From the NCBI GenBank assembly GCA_947469485.1, contig CANIPU010000003.1, positions 62,001-126,000 of the forward strand: 64,000 bases of DNA, given 5' to 3'. The notes under the pieces were generated by a model. That model ran no database searches, had not been told where the DNA came from, and was given only the letters and a program-made list of their open reading frames with translations. Of this stretch, positions 17,607 through 26,577 are shown piece by piece. A program made the position numbers and the translations under genes. This DNA comes from Chitinophagaceae bacterium. Its GTDB lineage: Bacteria > Bacteroidota > Bacteroidia > Chitinophagales > UBA10324. Within the stretch, counting starts at the first letter, position 1; each line of letters begins with the position of its first letter.

Positions 17607-19270
17607 TGTATTACCTCAAATTTTAATACTTCCGCCCTCTTATCATTACTAATAGATATAAGATATAATCCTGTATCAATATTGTCTGACTTTAATTGAA
17701 TTAAATTTTTTCCTTGAAATATTTTTTCGGTTTTTGAATAAATAATTTTTCCGGATAAATCAGTGATTTCAATTTTTATAAAGTCGTCATTATCAGAATA
17801 AAGATAAATACTGGATTGATTTGAGCTGGGATTTGGAAACACTTTTGATAAACCCGATTGACCAAAATAACTTATTGTTGATGAGGCAATACCTGCAGAA
17901 TCATTTGCCGAACCGGAATCTGTTTCAGTAGAGTCATAATAAACCGGAATATATTTTTTACAGTTTGCATAAACAGAATCCAATTGCCACCTGTGGTCTC
18001 CCCGAATACTTCTGTCGGCAAGTTCACAAGCCCCTGCAGCATATAGAAGTTTTTGATCCACACTATCAGGAACCATAACATCTCTAATGGTCAAGTGGTC
18101 ATAAGAAGCAAAGCAGTTATTGTCTGGTAACCCCGGATAAACAGAATCTAAAACATATTCTAAATATGATTTGTCGGGATTTAATCTTACAAGATTAATT
18201 CCGCTATTTAAAAACTTATTGTATTGAAATAATACTCCGGGATGATCCGGTGAATTAATATAATGATCATTATTTTTTCCGGTAATCATGAACAAAAACC
18301 CGGGCTTTTTATTTGCTATTGAATCAATCCATCCGCCGCCATTTCGCCATTTCCAAAAATCTTTTGCTTCCTGAAAAGTTGGAATATAAAATGGATGAGG
18401 ATTTGGAATCAATCCCATTGAATATCCAAGCTGAATTATTTTTTGGCTGTAATAAGCCCGAGTGTTAAATCCCGTTCCATAAATCAATGGCTCTAATGGA
18501 AAGTCTGTAGTACCGCCGGGCTCGCCATCATTATCATTATCAAAATAAAATCCGGCAAGTGTATCAAAGAATGCCGTGTAATTATAATATAGCGTATCGC
18601 AATACTTTAATTTTGAATAATCAAATGTTCCGGTTGTGTCATTATAAGCAGCATTATGAGTAATTGTTGCTCCGCCTGTATTGACATTTCCCATATCTGC
18701 TAATTGGTTTTGATCCCCGACAGGAGATTCCCAGTTACAAATCCATTTCAAGCCCGATAATTGTTCGCCGTATTTTCCTGTTGTTACTAAAGAAATATTA
18801 CCCCCATTTGACCCTCCAATAAGTCCAACATCCTGATAATTTGGTTCAACCGAAATTAATTCGCTTAAATACTTACCGTTGTCGTCTGTAATTTCTCCGC
18901 TGCAAAATTTTATTACATCACATAGCGCCTTAACACAATCAGGACCTCGTAAATCATAAATACCTCCGCTTAATAAATTTGAAATTCCACCTCCTGGAAA
19001 ATTGAAAAACACTTCAACAAAACCAAATTGTGTTAAGACGGCAGGGTAATTCAGAATAATGCCATTTGCTCCTTTTCCGCCTGCAACAACAATTGCAACA
19101 GGCGCTCCACAGGTGTCATATCGTGCATTATCCGGAGAATGAATCAGTAAAGCAATGCCGGTAGAATCGGCAACACTAGAAGGAATATGGGTAATTACAG
19201 GCTGTTGGGCTTTAGTAAAAAAAGGTGCGCACCAAAAAAATAAAAACACAATAACCCAATAACTCTTCAT
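17603..19270 (-). CDS. Secreted alpha/beta-hydrolase-like protein with T9SS C-terminal sorting domain
   Basis: A 555-residue exported protein with signal peptide MKSYWVIVFLFFWCAPFFTKAQ. The central part looks like an alpha/beta hydrolase: a strand and turn at VAIVVAGGKGANG, FFNFPGGG, and a nucleophile elbow GLIGGSNGGNISL with S154 as the likely serine. A region mentioning no known domain follows, with repeated Asp-rich segments (FDNDNDGEPGGTTDF) that may bind calcium. The last 80 residues (from about LSKVFPNPSSN to LKFEVIH) match the type A T9SS sorting tail: FPNPSS, then KIEITDLSGKIIYS, then LKSDNIDTGLYLI. I infer SprA-dependent secretion or surface attachment. The substrate is unknown. Confidence 0.82.
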   Translation of the reverse strand: MKSYWVIVFLFFWCAPFFTKAQQPVITHIPSSVADSTGIALLIHSPDNARYDTCGAPVAIVVAGGKGANGIILNYPAVLTQFGFVEVFFNFPGGGISNLLSGGIYDLRGPDCVKALCDVIKFCSGEITDDNGKYLSELISVEPNYQDVGLIGGSNGGNISLVTTGKYGEQLSGLKWICNWESPVGDQNQLADMGNVNTGGATITHNAAYNDTTGTFDYSKLKYCDTLYYNYTAFFDTLAGFYFDNDNDGEPGGTTDFPLEPLIYGTGFNTRAYYSQKIIQLGYSMGLIPNPHPFYIPTFQEAKDFWKWRNGGGWIDSIANKKPGFLFMITGKNNDHYINSPDHPGVLFQYNKFLNSGINLVRLNPDKSYLEYVLDSVYPGLPDNNCFASYDHLTIRDVMVPDSVDQKLLYAAGACELADRSIRGDHRWQLDSVYANCKKYIPVYYDSTETDSGSANDSAGIASSTISYFGQSGLSKVFPNPSSNQSSIYLYSDNDDFIKIEITDLSGKIIYSKTEKIFQGKNLIQLKSDNIDTGLYLISISNDKRAEVLKFEVIH

Positions 19271-19365
19271 AGAAAATTAAAATTGGTGTTTTTTTGAATT
19301 GACGAAAATAAAGAAGAAAACACAATGTTGTTAGGGTACATCTATTAGGGCTTTACGGAATTAGT

Positions 19366-20169
19366 TCATGATAATTTAGTAGTTGCAATCCATGAGGAAA
19401 TGGACTCCAATGCCGCATTCGGCTCTTCAAACATTCCCATATGAGCGCTTTTTTCAAGCATACAAATTACTGCTGTTGATGGAAGATGGGCCATCATCAC
19501 GCTTTTTTCAAATGGAATTGCCAAATCATTTTTCCCAATTATAATCAGAACAGGGAGTTGTGTATTTTTCAAAAAATCTGTTTTATCAATTCTCTCCCTC
19601 ATTGCAAGTGATGCACTTGCAATTGATTGTTCAGGAATAATTGCTGCTTTTTCTTCTAATGAAAAAATAAGCTTCTCATTACTTTTAGCAAACTCCCGGG
19701 TAAATAATGTTGGAAATAGCTGATCGGCAAAGGCTCGGCTCCCGTTTTTTACAACAAACTCAGCTACTTTTTTTCTGGTTTCCTTTTTCAGTTCATCATC
19801 AGCAAAACAAGAGCTGTGAAATAGCCCGAAACCTTTCAGTCTTCCCGAATATTTTTCAGCGAACGAAAGAGCTACATATCCACCCATTGAATGGCCAATC
19901 ACAAAACATTTTTCAATTTGTTCTTCATTCAAAACTGAAAGCACTGCGTCGGCCATCAGTTCCATACTGAGGTGATTATTTCCAGGAAGAGATTTTCCAA
20001 AGCCCGGCAGGTCAATACAAATGATATTTACATTTAAAAGAAGTGGTTGCTTGAATTCGTGCCACACACTTTTGTCTTCACAAAAACCATGAAGCAACAC
20101 AAGCGTTTCGCCTGCGCCTTCAATTGAATAACTGATGTTTGATTCTAGGTGTTGAATGATTTTGTCCAT
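19366..20169 (-). CDS. Alpha/beta fold hydrolase
   Basis: A 267-residue cytoplasmic hydrolase of the esterase/epoxide hydrolase/MenH-like type. It has the oxyanion-hole HG in LVLLHGFCEDKSVW, IDLPGFGKS, the nucleophile elbow VIGHSMGGYVALSFA (S94), PVLIIIGKNDLAIPF carrying the likely catalytic Asp, and a C-terminal His in EKSAHMGMFEEPN. I start at the ATG at 20169 (MDKIIQHLE) rather than an upstream ATG that adds 12 residues. A weak promoter-like TTTG-N21-TACATTAG lies in the gap before it. The next gene on the other strand starts 75 bp away, so the two are divergent. Substrate cannot be inferred. Confidence 0.85.
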   Translation of the reverse strand: MDKIIQHLESNISYSIEGAGETLVLLHGFCEDKSVWHEFKQPLLLNVNIICIDLPGFGKSLPGNNHLSMELMADAVLSVLNEEQIEKCFVIGHSMGGYVALSFAEKYSGRLKGFGLFHSSCFADDELKKETRKKVAEFVVKNGSRAFADQLFPTLFTREFAKSNEKLIFSLEEKAAIIPEQSIASASLAMRERIDKTDFLKNTQLPVLIIIGKNDLAIPFEKSVMMAHLPSTAVICMLEKSAHMGMFEEPNAALESISSWIATTKLS

Positions 20170-20244
20170 AAAAATTTCGAAGGCTAATGTAGAATCATTA
20201 AACATTCCATTTCAAATCTTACTTTTCCTCCTGCAAAAAAATCA

Positions 20245-20862
20245 TTGAAGAAAATATTATTCATACTATTTACATGTGCCCTTTTTGGTTGCGGAAAAAG
20301 CGAGAATAAAATAAAAGCATCCCTGCTTCCTCTCGGAAATGTTTCATCCGGATATATTGATTCAATCAGTGTGGCAATAAAGAATGAATACAATTTTGAT
20401 GTTTTGATTATTCCGGAAATAAAAATTCCTGAAAAATTTTTCATCAATATAAAATCTCCAAGATATCGGGCTGATTTAATTATAAAATATTTGTTGAGCA
20501 TAAAACCCGATTCAGTTGATTATTTAATGGGAATAACGGAACAAGATATTTCTGTGACCAAAAGAGATGAAACCGGAAATATTAAAAACCCGGAATTGAA
20601 ATATTCTGACTGGGGGGTTTTTGGATTTGGCTATGTTGGAAACAGCAGCAGTGTGATTTCAACCTTCAGATTAAAGAATGAAAACGAGAAGGTTTTTTAC
20701 TCAAGAATTCAAAAAGTTGCTTTACACGAACTGGGTCACAATCTTGGGTTACCTCATTGTAAAAACAAAACATGCATGATGTGTGATGCTGCAGAAACAA
20801 TTAAAACAATTGACCGGGTAAACAAATTACTTTGTGATGACTGCAGGGCAAAAATTCAATAG
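20245..20862 (+). CDS. Archaemetzincin-family zinc metalloprotease, predicted lipoprotein
   Basis: A 205-residue protein. HELGHNLGLPHC begins at H161, and the spacing that follows is exactly that of archaemetzincins: C172, four residues, C177, one residue, M179, seventeen residues, C197, two residues, C200. The first motif binds the catalytic zinc and the four cysteines are thought to hold a second zinc. The N-terminus MKKILFILFTCALFGCGKSE is a lipoprotein signal with C16 as the lipidation site, placing the enzyme in the envelope, whereas most described archaemetzincins are cytoplasmic. The start is TTG; no ATG is available upstream in frame before the hydrophobic segment. A long inverted repeat follows the gene. 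Substrate unknown. Confidence 0.88.
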   Translation: MKKILFILFTCALFGCGKSENKIKASLLPLGNVSSGYIDSISVAIKNEYNFDVLIIPEIKIPEKFFINIKSPRYRADLIIKYLLSIKPDSVDYLMGITEQDISVTKRDETGNIKNPELKYSDWGVFGFGYVGNSSSVISTFRLKNENEKVFYSRIQKVALHELGHNLGLPHCKNKTCMMCDAAETIKTIDRVNKLLCDDCRAKIQ

Positions 20863-20880
20863 CATCATTTTTTCGGGCCA

Positions 20881-20917
20881 TTAGAAGTTCCGCTAAGTAG
20901 AAAAGCGGAACTTCTAA
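20881..20917. repeat. Perfect 14-bp inverted repeat upstream of the amidohydrolase pair
   Basis: TTAGAAGTTCCGCT (20881-20894) and AGCGGAACTTCTAA (20904-20917) are exact reverse complements separated by 9 nt. The element begins 19 bp after the archaemetzincin stop and ends 37 bp before the amidohydrolase ATG. No T tract follows on either strand, so it is not a normal terminator. A -7-like TACTTTTC lies at 20928-20935, so the right arm would cover the -33 region. It could be an operator or an mRNA-stabilising hairpin. Confidence 0.7.
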
Positions 20918-20953
20918 ACACTTCCATTACTTTTCGCCCATAGAAAATTCTAC

Positions 20954-23900
20954 ATGAAGAAAATAATTCTTGCTGCTCTCTTCCTTCCAATCTTAATTCT
21001 TAATTCTAAAATCTCAAGTGCTCAACAAACTTTCCCGGTAAACGGAGTTCACGATGAGCGCGAAGGATATTATGCTTTCATCAATGCAACTATTGCCGTT
21101 GATTACAAGACTTTATTGAGCAATGCAACTTTGCTCATTCATGATGGAAAAATTGTTGCCGTTGGAAATGCAGTTACAATTCCCGCAGGTGTAACCGAGA
21201 TTGATTGCAAGGGGAAGTTCATTTATCCGTCTTTCATTGACTTGTTCAGCAACTATGGAATCGTAAAAACAGAAACACAAAACAACAATCAGCAGGGACC
21301 ACAATTTATTTCCAACAAAAGCGGAGCCTACAACTGGAATCAGGCCATCATGCCCGAAGTTAACGGCGTTGATTTTTTTCATGGTGATGAAAAGCAAGCG
21401 GAGAATTTACGCTCTCTTGGGTTCGGTGCAGTGCTCACTCATCGCATGGATGGAATTATGCGCGGCACAGGAGCTGTAGTGTTGGCGGGAAATGAAAGCG
21501 ATAATGAAATGATTGTTCGCGGAAATGTTGCTTCGTTTTATTCTTTCAATAAAGGAACAAGCACACAGGATTATCCTTCATCACTCATGGGTTCAATTGC
21601 TTTGCTGCGACAAACATTTTATGATGCGCAGTGGTACAAATCAGGTGGAAGCAATGAAGAAAAAAATATTTCGCTTGAAGCGCTGAACAGTCAATTATCG
21701 CTTCCGCAAATTTTTCAGGTAGATAATGACTTAAGTATTTTGCGTGCAGATAAAATCGGTGATGAGTTCGGAATAAAATTTATTATCAAGGGAGCGGGCG
21801 ATGAATACAAACGACTGGATGAAATCAAAACAACAAGCGTTGCGCTCATTGTTCCAATCAATTTTCCAAAACCATACAATGTCAATGACCCGAATGATGC
21901 TGATTTGATTTCGCTCGAAGAAATGATGAATTGGGAACAGGCGCCTGCGAATCTTTTTCGTATTGATAAAGCCGGAATAAATTTTTGTATTACGAAACAA
22001 GGATGTAGTGATGATGCATTCTGGAAAAATCTGCGCAAAGCAATTGCTTATGGATTGAATCCAGCCGATGCACTCAAAGCGCTTACCTACACACCCGCGC
22101 AGCTTTCAGGCGAGTGGAACAATTTAGGTTCATTGGAAAAGGGTAAGCTCGCGAACTTCATCATCTGCTCTGATTCCATTTTCAATGATGAAAACATTAT
22201 TTATCAGAATTGGGTGAAAGGAAAAATGTATCGTGTGAATGATGAACAAATTTCGTCACTGAAAGGAACATATGATTTCACGCTGAACAGAATGGGCGCG
22301 ATAAAACTTTCGATTGAAAATCCTTCATCCAATTCGGTGCAATTAGAATTTCATGATTCAACAAAAGCCGATGTAAAATTTTCGCTAAACGATAATCTGA
22401 TTTCACTTTCGTTTGCAATGCCGAAAGATTCTACAAAACAATTGTACCGCTTGAATGGATTTATTGAGGGAGATAATTTTTCAGGAAAAGGTTTAGACCC
22501 GAAGGGAAATGAAGTGGTTTGGACCGCAACTCGAACAAGTGATGAGAGCGAGAAAAACGATTCAACAAAAAAAGAAAACAAGAACCCTGAATTCGGGAAA
22601 GTGATTTATCCTTTCTGTGCTTACGGCTGGGATACAATTCCGAAACAGGAAACTGTTCTATTCAAAAACGCAACTGTATGGACGAATGAAGCTGAAGGAA
22701 ATTTAGAAAACACGGATGTATTAATCAGCAACGGAAAGATTCAGCAGGTCGGAAAAAATATTTCAGTTCCGGCAAATGCGCGCGTGATTGATGCAACAGG
22801 AAAATTTCTGACATCAGGAATAATTGACGAACATTCGCACATCGCGATTTCTCAGGGAGTGAATGAAGGTACACAATCTGTAACATCAGAGGTTCGCATT
22901 GGCGATGTAGTGAGTTCGGAAGACATAAATATTTATCGCAATCTCGCCGGAGGGGTGACAACATCTCATTTATTACACGGCTCATCAAATACAATTGGCG
23001 GTCAAACGCAACTCATAAAACTTCGCTGGGGTTATGCGCCCGAGCAAATGAAATTTGCAGGATGGACGGGCTTCATAAAATTTGCACTTGGTGAAAATGT
23101 GAAGCAATCGAATTGGGGTGACCGCAACACTGTTCGTTTTCCGCAAACGCGAATGGGTGTTGAACAAACTATGTTCGATGGATTTATCAGAGCGCGCAAA
23201 TATCAAAGCGACTGGAATAAATGGAATTCAACCGCCGCAAAAAATAAAACCATACTAACTGCACCGCGCCGCGATTTAGAATTGGATGCACTATCAGAAA
23301 TTCTTGATGGAAAAAGATTTATCACTTGTCATTCTTATGTGCAAAGTGAAATAAACATGTTGATGCATGTTGCTGATAGCATGCATTTTCAAATGAATAC
23401 TTTCACCCACATATTGGAAGGATACAAAGTTGCCGACAAGATGAAGGCACACGGAGTTTATGCTTCTTCATTTTCTGATTGGTGGGCCTACAAGTACGAA
23501 GTGTATGATGCCATTCCGTACAATGCAGCAATACTTACTAAAGTGGGGGTGATAACAGCTATAAATTCTGATGACGCCGAAATGGCGCGCCGCCTCAATC
23601 AAGAGTCAGCTAAATCAATTAAGTATGGAGGGCTCACTGAAATTGAGGCGTGGAAACTTTGCACGCTCAATCCCGCAAAGATGCTGCATGTAGATGATAA
23701 AACCGGAAGCATAAAAGCCGGAAAAGATGCAGACCTCGTTCTATGGAACAACAATCCTCTAAGCATTTATGCAAAACCTGAATACACTTTTGTAGATGGA
23801 ATTTGTTTCTTCAGTCTGCAGCTCGACCTTCAGAAGCGCGACTTCATTCACACCGAGCGCACGCGCATTATTAACGAAATGCTGAATGCAATTAAGAATG

Positions 23901-23989
23901 GTGAACAGCCACAGGATTTAAATCTCAATTTCAATTTGCTTTACGATTGTGATATGCTTTGTGATGGAAGTCAAATTGGTGCCCAATAA
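20954..23989 (+). CDS. Secreted tandem amidohydrolase: degenerate N-terminal copy plus intact C-terminal copy
   Basis: A 1011-residue protein with signal peptide (cleavage near SSAQQ) and two amidohydrolase-superfamily copies joined by a beta-rich linker. The C-terminal copy has the metal-binding set: IIDEHSHIA with H627 and H629, ITCHSYVQSE, FTHILEG and AINSDDAEMAR, followed by the usual end GSIKAGKDADLVLWNNNPL. The N-terminal copy keeps the fold and the end motif (GSLEKGKLANFIICSD), but the HxH position reads D96-L-F98-S-N100, so the metal site is lost. The C-terminal copy resembles imidazolonepropionase/prolidase-type enzymes; substrate unknown. A second degenerate paralogue starts 11 bp downstream, so the two are probably one operon. 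Confidence 0.87.
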   Translation: MKKIILAALFLPILILNSKISSAQQTFPVNGVHDEREGYYAFINATIAVDYKTLLSNATLLIHDGKIVAVGNAVTIPAGVTEIDCKGKFIYPSFIDLFSNYGIVKTETQNNNQQGPQFISNKSGAYNWNQAIMPEVNGVDFFHGDEKQAENLRSLGFGAVLTHRMDGIMRGTGAVVLAGNESDNEMIVRGNVASFYSFNKGTSTQDYPSSLMGSIALLRQTFYDAQWYKSGGSNEEKNISLEALNSQLSLPQIFQVDNDLSILRADKIGDEFGIKFIIKGAGDEYKRLDEIKTTSVALIVPINFPKPYNVNDPNDADLISLEEMMNWEQAPANLFRIDKAGINFCITKQGCSDDAFWKNLRKAIAYGLNPADALKALTYTPAQLSGEWNNLGSLEKGKLANFIICSDSIFNDENIIYQNWVKGKMYRVNDEQISSLKGTYDFTLNRMGAIKLSIENPSSNSVQLEFHDSTKADVKFSLNDNLISLSFAMPKDSTKQLYRLNGFIEGDNFSGKGLDPKGNEVVWTATRTSDESEKNDSTKKENKNPEFGKVIYPFCAYGWDTIPKQETVLFKNATVWTNEAEGNLENTDVLISNGKIQQVGKNISVPANARVIDATGKFLTSGIIDEHSHIAISQGVNEGTQSVTSEVRIGDVVSSEDINIYRNLAGGVTTSHLLHGSSNTIGGQTQLIKLRWGYAPEQMKFAGWTGFIKFALGENVKQSNWGDRNTVRFPQTRMGVEQTMFDGFIRARKYQSDWNKWNSTAAKNKTILTAPRRDLELDALSEILDGKRFITCHSYVQSEINMLMHVADSMHFQMNTFTHILEGYKVADKMKAHGVYASSFSDWWAYKYEVYDAIPYNAAILTKVGVITAINSDDAEMARRLNQESAKSIKYGGLTEIEAWKLCTLNPAKMLHVDDKTGSIKAGKDADLVLWNNNPLSIYAKPEYTFVDGICFFSLQLDLQKRDFIHTERTRIINEMLNAIKNGEQPQDLNLNFNLLYDCDMLCDGSQIGAQ

Positions 23990-24000
23990 AAAATAACGAA

Positions 24001-25290
24001 ATGAAAAAAATATTTTCTTCAATACTTTTCTCGCTTTTCATCTCTTCGCTTCACTCGCAAACAATTCCGGTTGCGCCTAAACAAGATTCGCTAATCATTC
24101 TGATGAATGGCATTGCGCACCTTGGCAATGGAGAGGTAATTGAAAACTCTGCTATCGGTTTTGAGAATGGTAAAATCACTTTTGTGGCTGATGCGCGAAC
24201 CATTCGTATTGAACAATCAAGTGCAAAAATCATAAACATCTATGGTAAACATGTTTATCCCGGACTGATTGCCTGCAACACTGATCTCGGCTTGAATGAA
24301 ATTGAAGCTGCGCGTGCAACTCGTGATGCGAATGAAGTCGGCGATTTTAATCCAAACATCCGCAGCATCATTGCTTACAACACCGATTCGAAAGTGATTC
24401 CTACTGTCCGCTCAAATGGAATTTTGTTAGCCCAGGTTGTTCCGCAAGGTGGAATTATTTCCGGCTCTTCATCTGTTGTGCAGCTCGATGCATGGAACTG
24501 GGAAGATGCGCAATACAAAACCGACGAAGGAATTCATTTGAATTTTCCTTCGTTCTATTCTTATCATTTCAATGAAGACGGCGGAAGTATTGGTGTGAAT
24601 GAGCATTACACTGATGAAATGCAAAACATCCGTAACTTTTTTGATGAAGCAAAAGCATACACTCAAACTGCGCACGAAAATGTGAACTTGAAATTCGAAG
24701 CAATGAGCGGTTTGTTTAACGGAAAGAAAAAATTATTCCTTCATGCGGATGGTGTGAAAGAAATTACTGCCGCTGTGCTTTTCGCAAAATCATACAAAAT
24801 GAATTGTGTGATTGTAGGTGGAAGCGAAGCGTGGAAGTGCACTGATGTTTTAGTGGCGAATCATGTTTCCGTTATACTAGGAAGAATTCAATCGTTGCCC
24901 GGCAGTGATGATGAAGATTATGATTTGCCTTACAAGACTCCTGCGCTTCTGAAAAAAGCAGGTGTTGATTTTTGTTTGAGCATGGATGGTTTCTGGCAGC
25001 AACGCAATCTTCCGTTTCTCGCTGGAGAAGCCGTGGCTTACGGAAACATGACACCAGAAGAAGCGCTGATGTATATCACATCAAATGCAGCGCATATTCT
25101 TGGAATTGATAACACAACCGGAACTTTAGCTGAAGGAAAAGATGCAAATATCATTGTAAGTGATGGCGATATTCTCGACATGAAAACCAACAATATCATT
25201 TACGCATTCATACAAGGCAGAGAAATAAATCTCAACAACAAGCAAAAAGATTTGTATGAGATTTATAAAGAGAAGTACGGAATAAAATAA
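24001..25290 (+). CDS. Secreted amidohydrolase-like protein with lost metal ligands (paralogue of the preceding gene)
   Basis: A 429-residue exported protein (signal MKKIFSSILFSLFISSLHSQ). The superfamily layout is clear: ALIVLMNG-type beta-sandwich start, VYPGLIACNTDLG, VPQGGIISGSSSVVQ, LFLHADGVKEI, and the C-terminal TGTLAEGKDANIIVSDGDIL. The canonical IDxHxH position reads I-A91-C-N93-T-D95, so both histidines are replaced, and no clear THxxE-like His is seen. It may be a structural or regulatory partner of the tandem amidohydrolase immediately upstream, or use another ligand set. As I recall, Bacteroidota often encode such pairs together. The gene ends 40 bp before trmB. Confidence 0.83.
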   Translation: MKKIFSSILFSLFISSLHSQTIPVAPKQDSLIILMNGIAHLGNGEVIENSAIGFENGKITFVADARTIRIEQSSAKIINIYGKHVYPGLIACNTDLGLNEIEAARATRDANEVGDFNPNIRSIIAYNTDSKVIPTVRSNGILLAQVVPQGGIISGSSSVVQLDAWNWEDAQYKTDEGIHLNFPSFYSYHFNEDGGSIGVNEHYTDEMQNIRNFFDEAKAYTQTAHENVNLKFEAMSGLFNGKKKLFLHADGVKEITAAVLFAKSYKMNCVIVGGSEAWKCTDVLVANHVSVILGRIQSLPGSDDEDYDLPYKTPALLKKAGVDFCLSMDGFWQQRNLPFLAGEAVAYGNMTPEEALMYITSNAAHILGIDNTTGTLAEGKDANIIVSDGDILDMKTNNIIYAFIQGREINLNNKQKDLYEIYKEKYGIK

Positions 25291-25330
25291 TTTCTGATTT
25301 CAAAATTATTTTTCTGAATAAAATTTCTCG

Positions 25331-25972
25331 ATGGGAAAAAACAAATTAAAACACTTTGCCGAGATGGAAACATTCACCAATGTTTTTCAGAAAGCAACGG
25401 CGATGAAGGGAAAATGGAATGAGGGGTTTTTTCAAAACAATAATCCAATCACATTAGAATTAGGTTGCGGCAAGGGAGAATATTCATTGGCGCTTGCAAG
25501 ACTATATCCTGAAAGGAATTTTATCGGAATTGACATTAAGGGCGCGCGAATATGGCGCGGTGCAAAAACTGCATTAGAAGAAGGACTTAAAAATGTTTGC
25601 TTTCTGCGTGCGCAAATTGATCATCTGCCTGAGTACTTCGAACCAAATTCCGTTGACGAAATCTGGCTCACATTTTCTGATCCTCATCCGCCATTGCACG
25701 AAGCGAAAAAGCGATTGACCTCGCCAAAATTTATTTCAATCTATCGTCAGGTATTGAAACCAACTGGAATCATCCACCTTAAAACCGATTCTTCAGTTTT
25801 GTATGAATACACTCTTGAAATTATTGAAGAATTGAAATTGAAAATTATTTATCACTCGCCTGATATTTATTCCGGTGAGTTGTACGATAAAATACTTGAA
25901 GCAAAAACTTATTATGAGAATATGCATCTCAAGCTTGGTAAAACAATAAAGTATGTGAAGTTTAGTTTGTAG
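25331..25972 (+). CDS. trmB: tRNA (guanine(46)-N7)-methyltransferase
   Basis: The 213-residue SAM-dependent enzyme forms m7G at position 46 of the tRNA variable loop. The SAM site LELGCGKGEYSLALA, the acidic FIGIDIKGARIWRGAK and the family-specific EIWLTFSDPHPP are all present, with substrate-contact residues in RLTSPKFISIYRQVLKPTG and IHLKTDSSVLYEY. Length is normal for Bacteroidota. It follows the amidohydrolases in the same direction but is likely independent. It converges on the epimerase gene, 41 bp away. Confidence 0.95.
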   Translation: MGKNKLKHFAEMETFTNVFQKATAMKGKWNEGFFQNNNPITLELGCGKGEYSLALARLYPERNFIGIDIKGARIWRGAKTALEEGLKNVCFLRAQIDHLPEYFEPNSVDEIWLTFSDPHPPLHEAKKRLTSPKFISIYRQVLKPTGIIHLKTDSSVLYEYTLEIIEELKLKIIYHSPDIYSGELYDKILEAKTYYENMHLKLGKTIKYVKFSL

Positions 25973-26013
25973 TTCATGGTTCATGGCATCGCACCACTAC
26001 GAACCCCGAATCA

Positions 26014-26421
26014 TCAGCTGCCAACTATCTCCTGACACAACTCAATCAATACTCCGTTGGTGCTTTTCGGATGAAGGAAAATAACCATCTTGTTATCTGC
26101 CCCGCGAAATGGTTCTTCACGGGTGAAAATGAATCCAGCATCTTTTAATCTTTTTACTTCAGCATTTATATCTGCAACTTCATAAGCAATGTGATGCATT
26201 CCCTCGCCGCGCTTCTCAATAAATTTTCCAATTGCTCCTTCAGGGTTTGTAGTTTCCAGTAATTCAATTTTTGTATCGCCGGTTTTAAAAAAGGCGGTGC
26301 TCACCATTTCTGATTCTACATTTTCAATTTTATAGCACGGAGTGTTGAGCAGTGTTTCAAATAATTTTTTACTCGCCTCTAAATTTTTTACCGCGATTCC
26401 AATGTGTTCGACTTTCAGCAT
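26014..26421 (-). CDS. mce: Methylmalonyl-CoA epimerase
   Basis: The 135-residue glyoxalase-fold enzyme interconverts (S)- and (R)-methylmalonyl-CoA in the propionate/succinate route. It opens MLKVEHIGIAVKNLEASKKLFETLL, with the first metal His in VEHIGIAV, then GEGMHHIAYEVADINAEVKRLKDAGF with a second His pair, and ends IFLHPKSTNGVLIELCQ with the metal-binding Glu. Length fits the family (about 135). It stands alone. The partner functions MeaB and a biotinyl carrier protein are encoded elsewhere in the window, while the mutase and carboxylase subunits are not. Confidence 0.94.
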   Translation of the reverse strand: MLKVEHIGIAVKNLEASKKLFETLLNTPCYKIENVESEMVSTAFFKTGDTKIELLETTNPEGAIGKFIEKRGEGMHHIAYEVADINAEVKRLKDAGFIFTREEPFRGADNKMVIFLHPKSTNGVLIELCQEIVGS

Positions 26422-26549
26422 GTAGAAAATAATTTTTTACAAAGATGAAAATAAAGTTCTTACCCCTGAGTTTAAAACAGGAGTGTCTCTGAAATTAAGC
26501 CCTCAAGGAACTCTGAGAAATAACTCTGTGTTAGTCTGTGGTGAAAGCC

Positions 26550-26557
26550 TAAATTTG
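26550..26557 (+). promoter_or_regulatory. Bacteroidota -7 element for the Fe-S carrier gene
   Basis: TAAATTTG followed by C matches TAnnTTTG, 20 bp before the ATG. A clear -33 TTG is absent (CTGTG at the right distance), so this is a partial promoter call. Confidence 0.45.
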
Positions 26558-26577
26558 CACCAGTAAATATTAAAACC

